Assembly (NCBI GenBank): GCA_965200525.1
Contig: OZ241368.1
Coordinates: forward strand, 1,612,001-1,676,000
Direction: 5' to 3'
Origin: JANNPJ01 sp965200525
Lineage (GTDB): Bacteria > Actinomycetota > Actinomycetes > Actinomycetales > Kineosporiaceae
DNA: 64,000 bases
Shown here: in pieces, positions 48,379 to 56,304 of the stretch
Numbering within the stretch: the stretch's first letter is position 1
How the letters are laid out: every line of letters starts with the position of its first letter
Made by a program: the position numbers and the translations under genes
Notes under the pieces: model-generated
Database searches by the model: none
What the model saw: the letters and a program-made list of their open reading frames with translations, nothing else
Told to the model about the DNA's origin: nothing

Positions 48379-48397
48379 GCCCCCAGCATAGGCTCGG

Positions 48398-48991
48398 CTA
48401 CAGGCGCTTGAGCCGGGCCGAGGCGTGCGACTGCAGCGGCTGACCCATCGCGGCCATGTCCATGGCCCACAGCAGATCGGACTCGACCAGCCCGTAGAGC
48501 CGGGTGGCTGCGGTGTACTCCTTGGCCGTCGCGGTCCGGGCGACCAGATCGGTGACCAGGTCGATCCGGGGCCCTCGGACCCGGCCCAGGTAGATCTCGA
48601 CGAAGCCGGTCGGGTGGGCCAGCAGCACCTCGATCTCGGTGCCGGGCGACTGCTCGGGCTCCGCGTCGGCGCCCTCCTCGATCTCGGCGCCGTCCTCGAT
48701 CTCGGCGCCGTCCTCGGTCTCGTCGGCGTGCCCGACCGCGGTGGCCACCGGCCGCCAGTAGCCGCTCTCCGTCGCCAGCGGCCGCACCTGGTTGCCGTCG
48801 TCGTCCAGCAGCCAGGTCTGCGAGCGGTAGGTCAGGAACGGCCGGCCGTCGTGGGCGAACTCCACCTCCTGCCCGAACCGGGCCTCCTCGATCGTCGGGT
48901 AGCCGATCACCCCGGCCCCGGCCCACTGCCCGATCAGCCAGGCCAGCGGGATCAGCGGGGCGGGCAGGTCTGTGCTCAGTTCGAACGCCAC
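48398..48991 (-). CDS. Nitrobindin-type heme protein (FABP/DUF1794 family)
   Basis: 197-aa ten-strand beta-barrel protein. Typical opening LIPLAWLIGQWAGAGVIGYP and the C-terminal proximal-His segment QPLQSHASARLKRL are present; family members bind ferric heme and NO or scavenge peroxynitrite. A 35-residue acidic insertion (about residues 88-122), encoded in part by a tandem repeat, lies in a loop. GTG 48991 is 7 nt after TACGCT (48999-49004), leaderless, and 36 nt from the divergent DsrE start. It lies 19 nt before the Fur-family gene. Confidence 0.87.
   Translation of the reverse strand: MAFELSTDLPAPLIPLAWLIGQWAGAGVIGYPTIEEARFGQEVEFAHDGRPFLTYRSQTWLLDDDGNQVRPLATESGYWRPVATAVGHADETEDGAEIEDGAEIEEGADAEPEQSPGTEIEVLLAHPTGFVEIYLGRVRGPRIDLVTDLVARTATAKEYTAATRLYGLVESDLLWAMDMAAMGQPLQSHASARLKRL
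48666..48719. repeat. 18-bp in-frame tandem repeat inside nitrobindin gene
   Basis: Three copies of TCGGCGCCGTCCTCGATC or one-base variants, encoding repeated AEIEDG-type hexapeptides in an acidic loop insertion. Multiples of three keep the frame, so copy number can vary without loss of function. Confidence 0.85.
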
Positions 48992-48998
48992 ACCCGGG

Positions 48999-49021
48999 AG
49001 CGTATCGGCGTCCAGTACCTT
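48999..49021. promoter_or_regulatory. Back-to-back leaderless promoters of nitrobindin and DsrE genes
   Basis: Minus-strand TACGCT (48999-49004) is 7 nt from GTG 48991; plus-strand TACCTT (49016-49021) is 6 nt from GTG 49028. The whole divergent gap is 36 nt, so the two promoters share -35 regions with the opposite coding sequence and probably compete for polymerase. Confidence 0.65.
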
Positions 49022-49027
49022 CGCCGG

Positions 49028-49390
49028 GTGGCTGACACTCTCGTGATCAAGGTGACCGCCGGGGCCGAGGCCGCGGAGCGCTGCAACCAGGCCTTCACCG
49101 TGGCCGCGGCGGCCTGCGCGGCCGGCGTGCCGGTGGAGCTGTGGCTGACCGGGGAGGCGGCCTGGTTCGCTCTGCCCGGCCGGGCCGCCGGGCTCGACCT
49201 GGAGTTCGCCACCCCGCTGCCCGACCTGCTCGAGGTGATCCTGGAGGCCGGCACCGTGACGCTGTGCACCCAGTGCGCGGCCCGCCGGCAGATCGGCCCG
49301 GACGACGTCCTGCCCGGCATCCGGATCGCCGGTGCGGCCAGCTTCGTCGAGCTGGTCATGCAGGACGGCGCCCAGGCCCTGGTCTACTGA
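49028..49390 (+). CDS. DsrE-family sulfur-relay-like protein
   Basis: 120-aa protein with the DsrE/F alpha-beta fold (VIKVTAGAEAAERCNQAFTVA at the start, FATPLPDLLEVI, VTLCTQCAARRQIGP). Candidate active cysteines are in CTQCAA (about residues 82-85). Related proteins shuttle persulfide sulfur or act in peroxiredoxin-like chemistry; no sulfur pathway genes are adjacent. Start GTG 49028 follows TACCTT at 6 nt. It converges on the DUF4395 pseudogene with a 16-nt gap. Confidence 0.82.
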   Translation: MADTLVIKVTAGAEAAERCNQAFTVAAAACAAGVPVELWLTGEAAWFALPGRAAGLDLEFATPLPDLLEVILEAGTVTLCTQCAARRQIGPDDVLPGIRIAGAASFVELVMQDGAQALVY

Positions 49391-49406
49391 CGCCGGCCTC
49401 TCAACC

Positions 49407-49880
49407 TCAGCCGGCCGGACCTCGACCGACGGCGGGCCGGGGGCCGCGGACGCGGGCCGTCAGCAGGTAGAGCTCGCAGCCCAGGCACAGCCCGAAGGCC
49501 GCGTTGAGGAACGCCGCGATCAGCGCCAACGCGGCCGAGACCTCAACCGCCGCACCCACTCCGGCGAGCGCCAGGGCCAGGCCGAGACCGGTGATGACCA
49601 GGCCCACGGTCTGGGCGAACCGCGGCGGAGCAGGATCCTCCAGCTCGGCCGGCGGAGCCAGCCGAGCTGGATCAGGCGCGCGTACAGATACCCGTAGGGC
49701 GAGCGGGCAAGCCCGAGGGCGCTCGCCACCGCGAACACCAGCACCTGGGCCAGCAGCAGCCAGACGCTGCCGGTGAGCACCGTGACCGCCAGCACCACGG
49801 TGGGTCACGGCGGCCCCGAACCGGGGGCCACGGGGGTCGATCCCGGCGCCGGGCGCCGGGCCGGAGGCAGTGGTCATCAT
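49407..49880 (-). pseudogene. DUF4395 membrane protein with two compensating frameshifts
   Basis: The N-terminal (GIDPRGPRFGAAVT) and C-terminal parts (PPAELEDPAPPRFAQTVG; FLNAAFGLCLGCELYLL) are in one frame. The middle membrane segment (VLAVTVLTGSVWLLLAQVL; ARSPYGYLYARLIQ) is in another frame (49660-49803). One extra base in the G-run 49802-49804 and one missing base near 49661 would restore a continuous 158-aa DUF4395 protein with the usual four helices and CLGC motif. Partner gene: the thioredoxin immediately upstream (ATGA overlap). Either a recent pseudogene or two sequencing errors. Confidence 0.75.
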
Positions 49881-50344
49881 CGGCTCCTGAGTTCTTCGGG
49901 GACGGCGGATCGGGCCTGTTCGGCGTTCAGCGCGCCGGAGATCCGGCGCACCACCCGGCCGGCCGGGTCGAGCACGAGCACGAGCACGGTCGGGGTTCGC
50001 ATGATCTCCAGCCGGCGGGCCAGGTCGAGCCGCTCGGTCGCGTCGATGTCGACGTGGGCCAGGCCGGGACCGGACGCCACGACGTCGCCCAGCACCCGGC
50101 GGACGGACCGGCAGGGCCCGCAGGCCGGGCTGGAGAACTGCAGGAAGGTGGCCCGGTCGCCGAGCGGGACGCCGAGGTCGACCGCGGCCAGCACCGCCCC
50201 GCCGGCCACCGGCCGAACCCGGCCCGCTCCCCGCCGCAGCAAGGCCCCGATCAGGCCGCTGATCAGCAGGATCGCCACCAGGGCGCTCGCTCGCACCGCA
50301 AATCCGTCCACGACCGGCGGTAACGACCCACGATCCTCGGGCAT
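49877..50344 (-). CDS. Membrane-anchored thioredoxin-like protein
   Basis: 155-aa protein. A hydrophobic segment (about residues 17-37, ASALVAILLISGLIGALL) anchors it, followed by a thioredoxin fold with active-site CGPC at 75-78 (SSPACGPCRSVRRVL) and cis-Pro in MRTPTVLVL. It probably supplies or accepts electrons at the outer membrane face. Paired thioredoxin-DUF4395 genes recur in actinobacteria. The stop overlaps the DUF4395 start. Confidence 0.88.
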   Translation of the reverse strand: MPEDRGSLPPVVDGFAVRASALVAILLISGLIGALLRRGAGRVRPVAGGAVLAAVDLGVPLGDRATFLQFSSPACGPCRSVRRVLGDVVASGPGLAHVDIDATERLDLARRLEIMRTPTVLVLVLDPAGRVVRRISGALNAEQARSAVPEELRSR

Positions 50345-50392
50345 TCCTGAGTTATTGAGTCAACTTGGTGACAGGGACGAATTACGGGTCGG

Positions 50393-51154
50393 TCAGCCGA
50401 GCCCGATCCGCAGCACGGCGTAGGCGACCGTGCCGGCCGCCGCCACCGGGGCCGCCGCCCGGGCCAGCACGGACAGCTCGAACCGGGTCTCGCCCAGCGG
50501 GAACAGCCGGTCGATGGCCACCCCGACCCCGGACACGGCCACCCCGACGGCCACCGCCGGCACCGGATCGACCCCACCGACCAGGGCCGAGGCGACCACG
50601 GCGGCCACCGTGCCGAAGCCGACCCCGATCCAGGGCGCCAGCGCCGGCGACACCGGGATCGGCAGCGCCGAGCCCAGCCGGGCGACCGCGATCGCGGCCG
50701 CGGCCACCACGACCGCCCCGGACCCGTCCGGCGTGTTGATCAGCAGCACCCAGCCCGAGGCCAGGACGGCGACGATCTGGCCGGAGAGGGTGCCGGTGAC
50801 CGATTCCAGTACGTCCGGCCGGCCGTCCTGGCGGAACAGTTCGTGACCGAACGAGGTCAGCACCGCCGCCGCGACCACCACCGCGAACAGCGCCAGCGGG
50901 CTGTCCACGTCCGAGCCCGGCTCCAGCACCAGGGTGCCGGCCACGAGGCTGCCGGCCCCGAGCCCGCCGACCAGGACCGCCGTCCCCGAGCGGTGCGGCA
51001 GGCGGAGCAGATCGCCCCAGCCGACGGCCAGAGCCAGCACGCAGAAGGCGGCCGCGGCGGTCACCGCCCACCCGCCGGCCACCCCGGCCACGGCCAGGAG
51101 GGCGGCCATGACGGCGGCCAGTCCGGCGGGAAGGAGGACGATCACGGGCCGCAT
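50393..51154 (-). CDS. Polytopic membrane protein of unknown function
   Basis: 253-aa protein with about eight hydrophobic segments, Ala/Val-rich, and few polar loops (GHELFRQDGRPDVLES between helices 4 and 5 and RLFPLGETRFE near the C-terminus). No transporter motif that I recognise. I chose ATG 51154; a longer frame to 51247 adds 31 basic residues. It is divergent from glnR with a 315-nt gap. The position upstream of glnR recurs in some actinobacteria, but I cannot assign a role. Confidence 0.72.
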   Translation of the reverse strand: MRPVIVLLPAGLAAVMAALLAVAGVAGGWAVTAAAAFCVLALAVGWGDLLRLPHRSGTAVLVGGLGAGSLVAGTLVLEPGSDVDSPLALFAVVVAAAVLTSFGHELFRQDGRPDVLESVTGTLSGQIVAVLASGWVLLINTPDGSGAVVVAAAAIAVARLGSALPIPVSPALAPWIGVGFGTVAAVVASALVGGVDPVPAVAVGVAVSGVGVAIDRLFPLGETRFELSVLARAAAPVAAAGTVAYAVLRIGLG

Positions 51155-51469
51155 CCTAGGACTCGGCCGGCCCGGACCCGACCGGGAGACCGGCCGGATC
51201 GAAGGTCTTTCACGGGCTCGAAACCGATCGACCGACAGAAACACCATTCATCACAGGGATACGAACGGGAAACCTTCCCGTGGCCCACTCTTAACGGACA
51301 AATCGCTCGATACGTGATCGAGCTGTGACCCGGAGTGCCGGGAAAAGGGGGGCCAGCCCCTGTGACGGCGACGTGACGTCACTTACTCTGATCGAGTTAC
51401 ACCCCGCAACGACGCGGCAACACGGGGGCTACGTCTACTGACCGGTCGGGAAGGCGCGGAGGTCTAACA
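51155..51469 (+). promoter_or_regulatory. glnR upstream region with GlnR box and -10 TACTCT
   Basis: 315 nt without a gene. GTGAC (51362-51366), 6 nt, GTGAC (51373-51377) match the GTnAC-n6-GTnAC GlnR box. TACTCT at 51384-51389 is a good -10 about 80 nt before the glnR ATG. The second half-site is part of the palindrome GTGACGTCAC. Two hairpins (51265-51281 with 7-bp arms; 51306-51322 CTCGAT-N5-ATCGAG) lie further upstream. Autoregulation of glnR is inferred. Confidence 0.65.
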
Positions 51470-52186
51470 ATGGCTCAACTCTTGCTTCTGACGAATGCCC
51501 TGGCACCGTCTGCGGAGGTTCTGCCCGCACTCGGACTGCTGCCGCACTCCATCCGTGTTCTCCCGGCGGAGGCGGCCGTTCTGGTCGATGCCCCGCCGGC
51601 CGATGCCGTGATCGTCGACGGCCGCCGCGACCTGGCTGGAGCCCGCTCGCTCTGTCGGCTGCTGCGCACCACCGGCCTCTCGTCCCCCTTGCTGCTGGTC
51701 CTGACCGAGGGCGGGATGGCCGCCGTGGTTGCCGACTGGGGTGCGGACGACGTGCTGCTCGACTCCGCCGGTCCGGCCGAGGTCGAGGCTCGCCTGCGGC
51801 TGGCCGCCGGTCGCAGCCGGCTGGCCGAGGCCCAGCAGGCCGAGGAGACCCCGGAGATCCGGGCCGGCGACCTGGTCGTCGACGAGGTCACCTACAGCGC
51901 CCGGGTCCGTGGCCGGGCCCTGGACCTGACCTACAAGGAGTTCGAGCTGCTGAAGTTCCTGGCTCAGCACCCGGGCCGGGTCTTCACCCGGGCTCAGTTG
52001 CTGCAGGAGGTCTGGGGCTACGACTACTTCGGTGGCACCCGCACGGTCGACGTTCACGTGCGCCGGCTACGGGCCAAGCTCGGCCCCGAGCACGACGCGC
52101 TGATCGGAACCGTGCGCAACGTGGGCTACCGCTTCGTGCCGCCGGGCCGCGACCGGGTCAGCATCGAAGAGACGATCGACGCCTAG
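51470..52186 (+). CDS. glnR: Nitrogen regulator GlnR (orphan OmpR-type response regulator)
   Basis: 238-aa global nitrogen regulator. It is close to Streptomyces GlnR along its whole length: MAQLLLLTNALAPSAEVLPA at the N-terminus and the near-identical DNA-binding core HPGRVFTRAQLLQEVWGYDY and RRLRAKLGPEH. The receiver domain has the atypical GlnR pocket (VDGRRDLAGARSLC) without a normal phosphorylation pocket. GGAGG lies 7 nt before ATG 51470. Expected targets are glnA, amtB and nirB, none in this window. Confidence 0.95.
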   Translation: MAQLLLLTNALAPSAEVLPALGLLPHSIRVLPAEAAVLVDAPPADAVIVDGRRDLAGARSLCRLLRTTGLSSPLLLVLTEGGMAAVVADWGADDVLLDSAGPAEVEARLRLAAGRSRLAEAQQAEETPEIRAGDLVVDEVTYSARVRGRALDLTYKEFELLKFLAQHPGRVFTRAQLLQEVWGYDYFGGTRTVDVHVRRLRAKLGPEHDALIGTVRNVGYRFVPPGRDRVSIEETIDA

Positions 52187-52236
52187 AGTCGGCCCTGGTC
52201 GGCACGGTCGGCGCTCCCGTTGCCTAAACTCCGGGA

Positions 52237-53208
52237 GTGACCGACTCCCCGGACCGCCCTGCCCCGAGCCCCGCCGAAACGGTGGAGACTTTCGCCGAAC
52301 TCGCGAAAAGCCGCCAGGAGGCGGTGCATTCGCTGCTGGCCGCGGCGGCTGAAGCTGACGGCGTCGACCCGGTCAGCGAGCACGTGGTGCTGCGGTTGCG
52401 GGCTCGGGCCGGCATCGACGGGATCGGCGGTCAGCACCTGCTGCTCGAGCCCGACCACCCGGACGGCCCGCTCGGGTACGCCTACCGTGAGGACGTCGCG
52501 GCGGCCGGCGGTGCGCTCGGTCATCGTGACCTGGAGCTCGTGATCCATCCGCGGTTCCGGCGGGCCGGGCGCGGCCGGCTCCTGGTGCTGGCCGCGGCGG
52601 CCGCGGCTCCGGAGGGCGGGGTCCAGGTCTGGTCCCACGGTGACCATCCGGGGGCCCGGGCGCTCGCCGCCGATCTCGGCTATCGGGCGGTCCGCACCCT
52701 GCTGCAGTGGCGCCGGCCGCTGGCCGGGCTGGACCAGCTCGGCGAGCCGCAGTGGCCCGACGGCGTGACTCTGCGGTCGTTCCGGCCCGGCCCGGACGAC
52801 GCCGAGTGGCTGCGGCTGAACGCCCGGGCCTTCGCCCACCACCCGGAGCAGGGTCGGATGACCCAGGCCGACCTGGACGACCGGAAGGGCGAGCCGTGGT
52901 TCGACCCGGACGGATTCCTGATCGCCGAGCAGGACGGCACGATGGTCGGCTTCCACTGGACGAAGATCCACCCGGACCGGCTGGGCGAGGTCTACGTCGT
53001 CGGGGTGAGCCCGGATCGGCACGGCGGCGGCCTCGGCCGGGCCCTCACCCTGGCCGGGTTGCGCTACCTGGCCGACCAGGGGCTGGCCACAGTTCTGCTC
53101 TACGTCGAGTCCGACAACGCCCCAGCGCTGGCGGTCTACCGCCGGCTCGGGTTCAGCTCGTGGATCACGGACGTGATGTACGCGAGCTCGGGCGAAACGA
53201 GCGGTTAA
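52237..53208 (+). CDS. mshD: Mycothiol synthase MshD
   Basis: 323-aa GNAT protein that acetylates Cys-GlcN-Ins with acetyl-CoA, the last mycothiol step. Two tandem GNAT domains: an N-terminal degenerate one (about residues 30-165) and a C-terminal catalytic one (about 170-318) with VYVVGVSPDRHGGGLGRAL as CoA loop and YVESDNAPALAVYRRLGF. It follows glnR by 50 nt, but TAAACT (52225-52230) 6 nt before GTG 52237 indicates its own leaderless promoter. Confidence 0.94.
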   Translation: MTDSPDRPAPSPAETVETFAELAKSRQEAVHSLLAAAAEADGVDPVSEHVVLRLRARAGIDGIGGQHLLLEPDHPDGPLGYAYREDVAAAGGALGHRDLELVIHPRFRRAGRGRLLVLAAAAAAPEGGVQVWSHGDHPGARALAADLGYRAVRTLLQWRRPLAGLDQLGEPQWPDGVTLRSFRPGPDDAEWLRLNARAFAHHPEQGRMTQADLDDRKGEPWFDPDGFLIAEQDGTMVGFHWTKIHPDRLGEVYVVGVSPDRHGGGLGRALTLAGLRYLADQGLATVLLYVESDNAPALAVYRRLGFSSWITDVMYASSGETSG

Positions 53209-53295
53209 CCGTACCGCCATGAAAAGACAAGCGGTTTCACTCTTTCGGCGCATCCAGTTCTTACCCATTCCTGTCGAGAGCTGGACAGTGAGAAC

Positions 53296-56154
53296 ATGGT
53301 GGACATGACCAGCCCGGCAGCGCGCCCAGCCCGAACCAAGCGCTCTTCCGACGCGAGCCGATCCGCCGAGCTCCTGCGCCCGGTAGAGCTGGTGCGCCCC
53401 GTGGCGGTCGTGCCCGACTCCCCGGCGGCGATCCCGGCCGCGCCGGCCGGCCCGGCCGCGCCGCCGGCAAGGTCCACCCCGGCCGAGCGACCGACGGCGG
53501 TGCGGCCGGCCCCCCGCAAGCGCCCGTCGGCGTCCAAGGCGGTGTCTCGCCCGGCCCCTGCGACTGGGCCTGCCACCGAAACGGCCAGCGGCACGGCCAC
53601 CGGCCCTGCCCCTGACCCGGCGACTGGACCGGCCCCGGCCACCAAGGGCCCGACCGAGCCTGCCGTCGCCCCGAAGGCCGCCACCAGGCGCCCGGCCCGC
53701 ACGACGGCACCGGCCAAGGCTTCGACTCCCGAGCCTCGGGTCGACAAAGCCGTTGCCACCAGAAGCACCGCTCCGAAAACCCCCGCCACCAAGAGCAGCG
53801 CCACCAAGATCAGCGCCACCAAGATCGCGGCGTCCAGGAGTGCGGCCAAGACGGTCGCGGCCCAGACGACGTCCACCGCGCCGGCCGTGACCTCCCCGGC
53901 GAACGGCACGGCCAACGGCACGGCCGCGGAGACCGCCCGCCGGGTCACCCGCCGTCCCAGCGTCCCGCCGATCGTCCCGGTCGAGCCGGTTGCGGTGGTC
54001 GACGGCGGCCCGGGCGCGCCGGAGCCCGAAGCGCCGGCGATCCGCCGCTTCCTCGACCGCGAACTGTCCTGGCTGGCGTTCAACGAGCGGGTTCTCGAAC
54101 TGGCCCAGGACCCCGACCTGCCCCTGCTGGAGCGCACCCGGTTCCTGGCCATCTTCGCCAGCAACCTGGACGAGTTCTTCATGATCCGGGTGGCCGGCCT
54201 GAAGCGCCGGATCGCGGCCGGGGTGGCCGTCCGCGCGGCCAGCGGGCTGGAGCCGCGCGAGATCCTGAGCCGGATCCGCAGCCGGGCCCACGAGCTGCAG
54301 TCGCTGCACGCCAAGGTGTTCGGCAGCCAGATCGCCCCGGCCCTGGCCGAGCACAACATCACCATCGCCCGGTGGGACCAGCTCGACCCGAGCGAGCAGC
54401 AGCGGTTGCACGGCTTCTTCCGCGACCAGGTGTTCCCGGTGCTCACGCCGCTGGCGGTCGACCCGGCCCACCCGTTCCCGTACATCTCCGGGCTGTCGCT
54501 CAACCTGGCCGTCATGCTGCGCAACCCGGTGAACGAGAAGGAGCTGTTCGCTCGGGTCAAGGTGCCCCCGCTGCTGCCCCGGTTCGTGAACGTGGACGCC
54601 GACGCCCACGCCGACGCGATGGCCTCGCTGGACGACTCGCCCAAGGCCCCGCAGGCCCGGTTCGTGCCGCTGGAAGACATCATCGCCGTCCACCTGGATC
54701 AGCTCTTCCCGGGCATGGACGTGGTCGAGCACCACACGTTCCGGGTCACCCGGCAGGAGGATCTCGAGGTCGAGGAGGACGACGTCGAGAACCTGCTCAA
54801 GGCCCTGGAGAAGGAACTGCTGCGCCGCCGGTTCGGCCCGCCGGTCCGGCTCGAGGTGGCCGAGGACATCGGCCCGCACGTGCGCGAGTTGCTGGTCCGC
54901 GAGCTCGGCGTCAGCGAGTCCGAGGTGTTCGCCCTGCCCGAGCCGCTCGACCTGCGCGGCCTCAACCTGGTCGCCGACCTGGACCGGCCCGAACTGCACT
55001 ACCCCAAGTTCGTCGCCGCCACCCACCGTTACCTGGCCGAGGTCGAGAGCGCCAAGCCGAGCAACGTTTTCGAGGCCATCGCCCGGCGCGACATCCTGCT
55101 GCACCACCCGTACGACTCGTTCTCGACCAGCGTGCAGGCCTTCCTGGAGCAGGCCGCGGACGATCCCCAGGTGCTGGCGATCAAGCAGACGCTGTACCGC
55201 ACGTCGGGCGACTCGCCGATCGTCGACGCCCTGATCGACGCGGCCGAGGCCGGCAAGCAGGTGCTCGCCGTGGTCGAGATCAAGGCCCGGTTCGACGAAG
55301 AGGCGAACATCAGCTGGGCCCGCAAACTGGAGCGGGCCGGGGTGCATGTGGTCTACGGCATCGTCGGGCTCAAGACGCACGCCAAGCTGAGCCTCGTCGT
55401 CCGGCAGGAGTCCGACGGGCTGCACCGGTACTGCCACGTCGGCACCGGCAACTACAACCCGAAAACGGCCCGGCTGTACGAAGACCTGGGCCTGCTGACC
55501 TGCGACCCGCAGGTCGGCGAGGACCTCAGCCGACTGTTCAACCAGCTCTCCGGGTACGCCCCGAAGACGGCCTACCGCCGGCTGCTGGTGGCCCCCCGGT
55601 CGCTGCGCACCGGCCTGGTCGACCGGGTCGAGCGGGAGGTGGCCAACCACGAGGCGGGCCGCCCGGCCGGTGTCCGGATCAAGGTCAACTCGATCGTCGA
55701 CGAGGTGCTGATCGACTCGCTCTACCGGGCCTCCCAGGCCGGCGTGCCGGTCGACGTCATCGTCCGCGGGATCTGCGCGATCAGGCCCGGCGTGCCCGGG
55801 CTCAGCGAGAACATCCGGGTCCGCAGCGTGCTCGGCCGCTTCCTGGAACACTCCCGGGTGTTCTGGTTCGCCGGTGGCGGCGAGCCGGTGGTCTACATCG
55901 GCAGCGCCGACATGATGCACCGCAACCTCGACCGCCGGGTCGAGGCGATGGTCCGGTTGCGCGATCCGCGGGACATCGCCGAACTCAACGACCTGCTCAC
56001 CCTGACCATGGATCCGACCACGGCGTCCTGGCATCTGGACGGCAGCGGCGCCTGGACCCGGCACCACCTCGACGCCGAGGGCCGCCCCCTGCGCGACCTG
56101 CAGGCCCACATGATCGCCAGCCGCCCCGGCAAGCGCCCCGGCCGCCGCCGCTAA
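53296..56154 (+). CDS. ppk1: Polyphosphate kinase 1 with 250-residue disordered N-terminal extension
   Basis: 952-aa enzyme that reversibly polymerises ATP gamma-phosphate into polyP. Residues from about 250 form the normal PPK1 core: RFLDRELSWLAFNERVLELA, FASNLDEFFMIRVAGLK, LYRTSGDSPIV, and the phosphohistidine His714 in CHVGTGNYNPKTARLYED. The first ~249 residues are an Ala/Pro/Thr/Lys-rich extension with repeats such as SATKISATKIAAS and no predicted fold; usual PPK1 is about 700 aa. GACAGT 6 nt before ATG 53296 is a weak leaderless -10. Placed next to the phosphate genes, with MutT1 downstream. Confidence 0.94.
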   Translation: MVDMTSPAARPARTKRSSDASRSAELLRPVELVRPVAVVPDSPAAIPAAPAGPAAPPARSTPAERPTAVRPAPRKRPSASKAVSRPAPATGPATETASGTATGPAPDPATGPAPATKGPTEPAVAPKAATRRPARTTAPAKASTPEPRVDKAVATRSTAPKTPATKSSATKISATKIAASRSAAKTVAAQTTSTAPAVTSPANGTANGTAAETARRVTRRPSVPPIVPVEPVAVVDGGPGAPEPEAPAIRRFLDRELSWLAFNERVLELAQDPDLPLLERTRFLAIFASNLDEFFMIRVAGLKRRIAAGVAVRAASGLEPREILSRIRSRAHELQSLHAKVFGSQIAPALAEHNITIARWDQLDPSEQQRLHGFFRDQVFPVLTPLAVDPAHPFPYISGLSLNLAVMLRNPVNEKELFARVKVPPLLPRFVNVDADAHADAMASLDDSPKAPQARFVPLEDIIAVHLDQLFPGMDVVEHHTFRVTRQEDLEVEEDDVENLLKALEKELLRRRFGPPVRLEVAEDIGPHVRELLVRELGVSESEVFALPEPLDLRGLNLVADLDRPELHYPKFVAATHRYLAEVESAKPSNVFEAIARRDILLHHPYDSFSTSVQAFLEQAADDPQVLAIKQTLYRTSGDSPIVDALIDAAEAGKQVLAVVEIKARFDEEANISWARKLERAGVHVVYGIVGLKTHAKLSLVVRQESDGLHRYCHVGTGNYNPKTARLYEDLGLLTCDPQVGEDLSRLFNQLSGYAPKTAYRRLLVAPRSLRTGLVDRVEREVANHEAGRPAGVRIKVNSIVDEVLIDSLYRASQAGVPVDVIVRGICAIRPGVPGLSENIRVRSVLGRFLEHSRVFWFAGGGEPVVYIGSADMMHRNLDRRVEAMVRLRDPRDIAELNDLLTLTMDPTTASWHLDGSGAWTRHHLDAEGRPLRDLQAHMIASRPGKRPGRRR

Positions 56155-56172
56155 CGCCCCGCCCCACCCGAT

Positions 56173-56213
56173 CGTGGTAGATCCGACGCCCCTGTGCCGT
56201 CGGATGTACCACG
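56173..56213. repeat. 16-bp inverted repeat downstream of ppk1
   Basis: Arms CGTGGTAGATCCGACG and CGTCGGATGTACCACG (one mismatch) around a 9-nt loop, 18 nt after the ppk1 stop. Acts as terminator or belongs to a REP-like family with the next element. Confidence 0.7.
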
Positions 56214-56227
56214 CTCGTGGCGGCGTC

Positions 56228-56280
56228 CATGATCACGAAGACTTCGTGGGCCGGGAGCCGACGGCGTCTTCGTGGTCATG
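56228..56280. repeat. 15-bp inverted repeat between ppk1 and SDR gene
   Basis: Arms CATGATCACGAAGAC and GTCTTCGTGGTCATG (one mismatch, a G-U pair in RNA) around a 23-nt loop, 25 nt before the convergent SDR stop. Similar architecture to the 40.1-kb element: long arm, long GC-rich loop, embedded GATC. Confidence 0.65.
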
Positions 56281-56304
56281 AGCCTGGAGGCGAGAGAGCC
56301 CGGG

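Noticed and set aside
53230..53270. PHO box upstream of ppk1
   Set aside because: GTTTCAC and GTTCTTACC resemble half-sites, but they are 23 bp apart, not in 11-bp register, and lack a second good unit.
52183..56109. 1308-codon open frame antisense to mshD and ppk1
   Set aside because: High GC keeps the complementary frame open; the composition is biased and low-complexity, and the plus strand holds clear mshD and ppk1.
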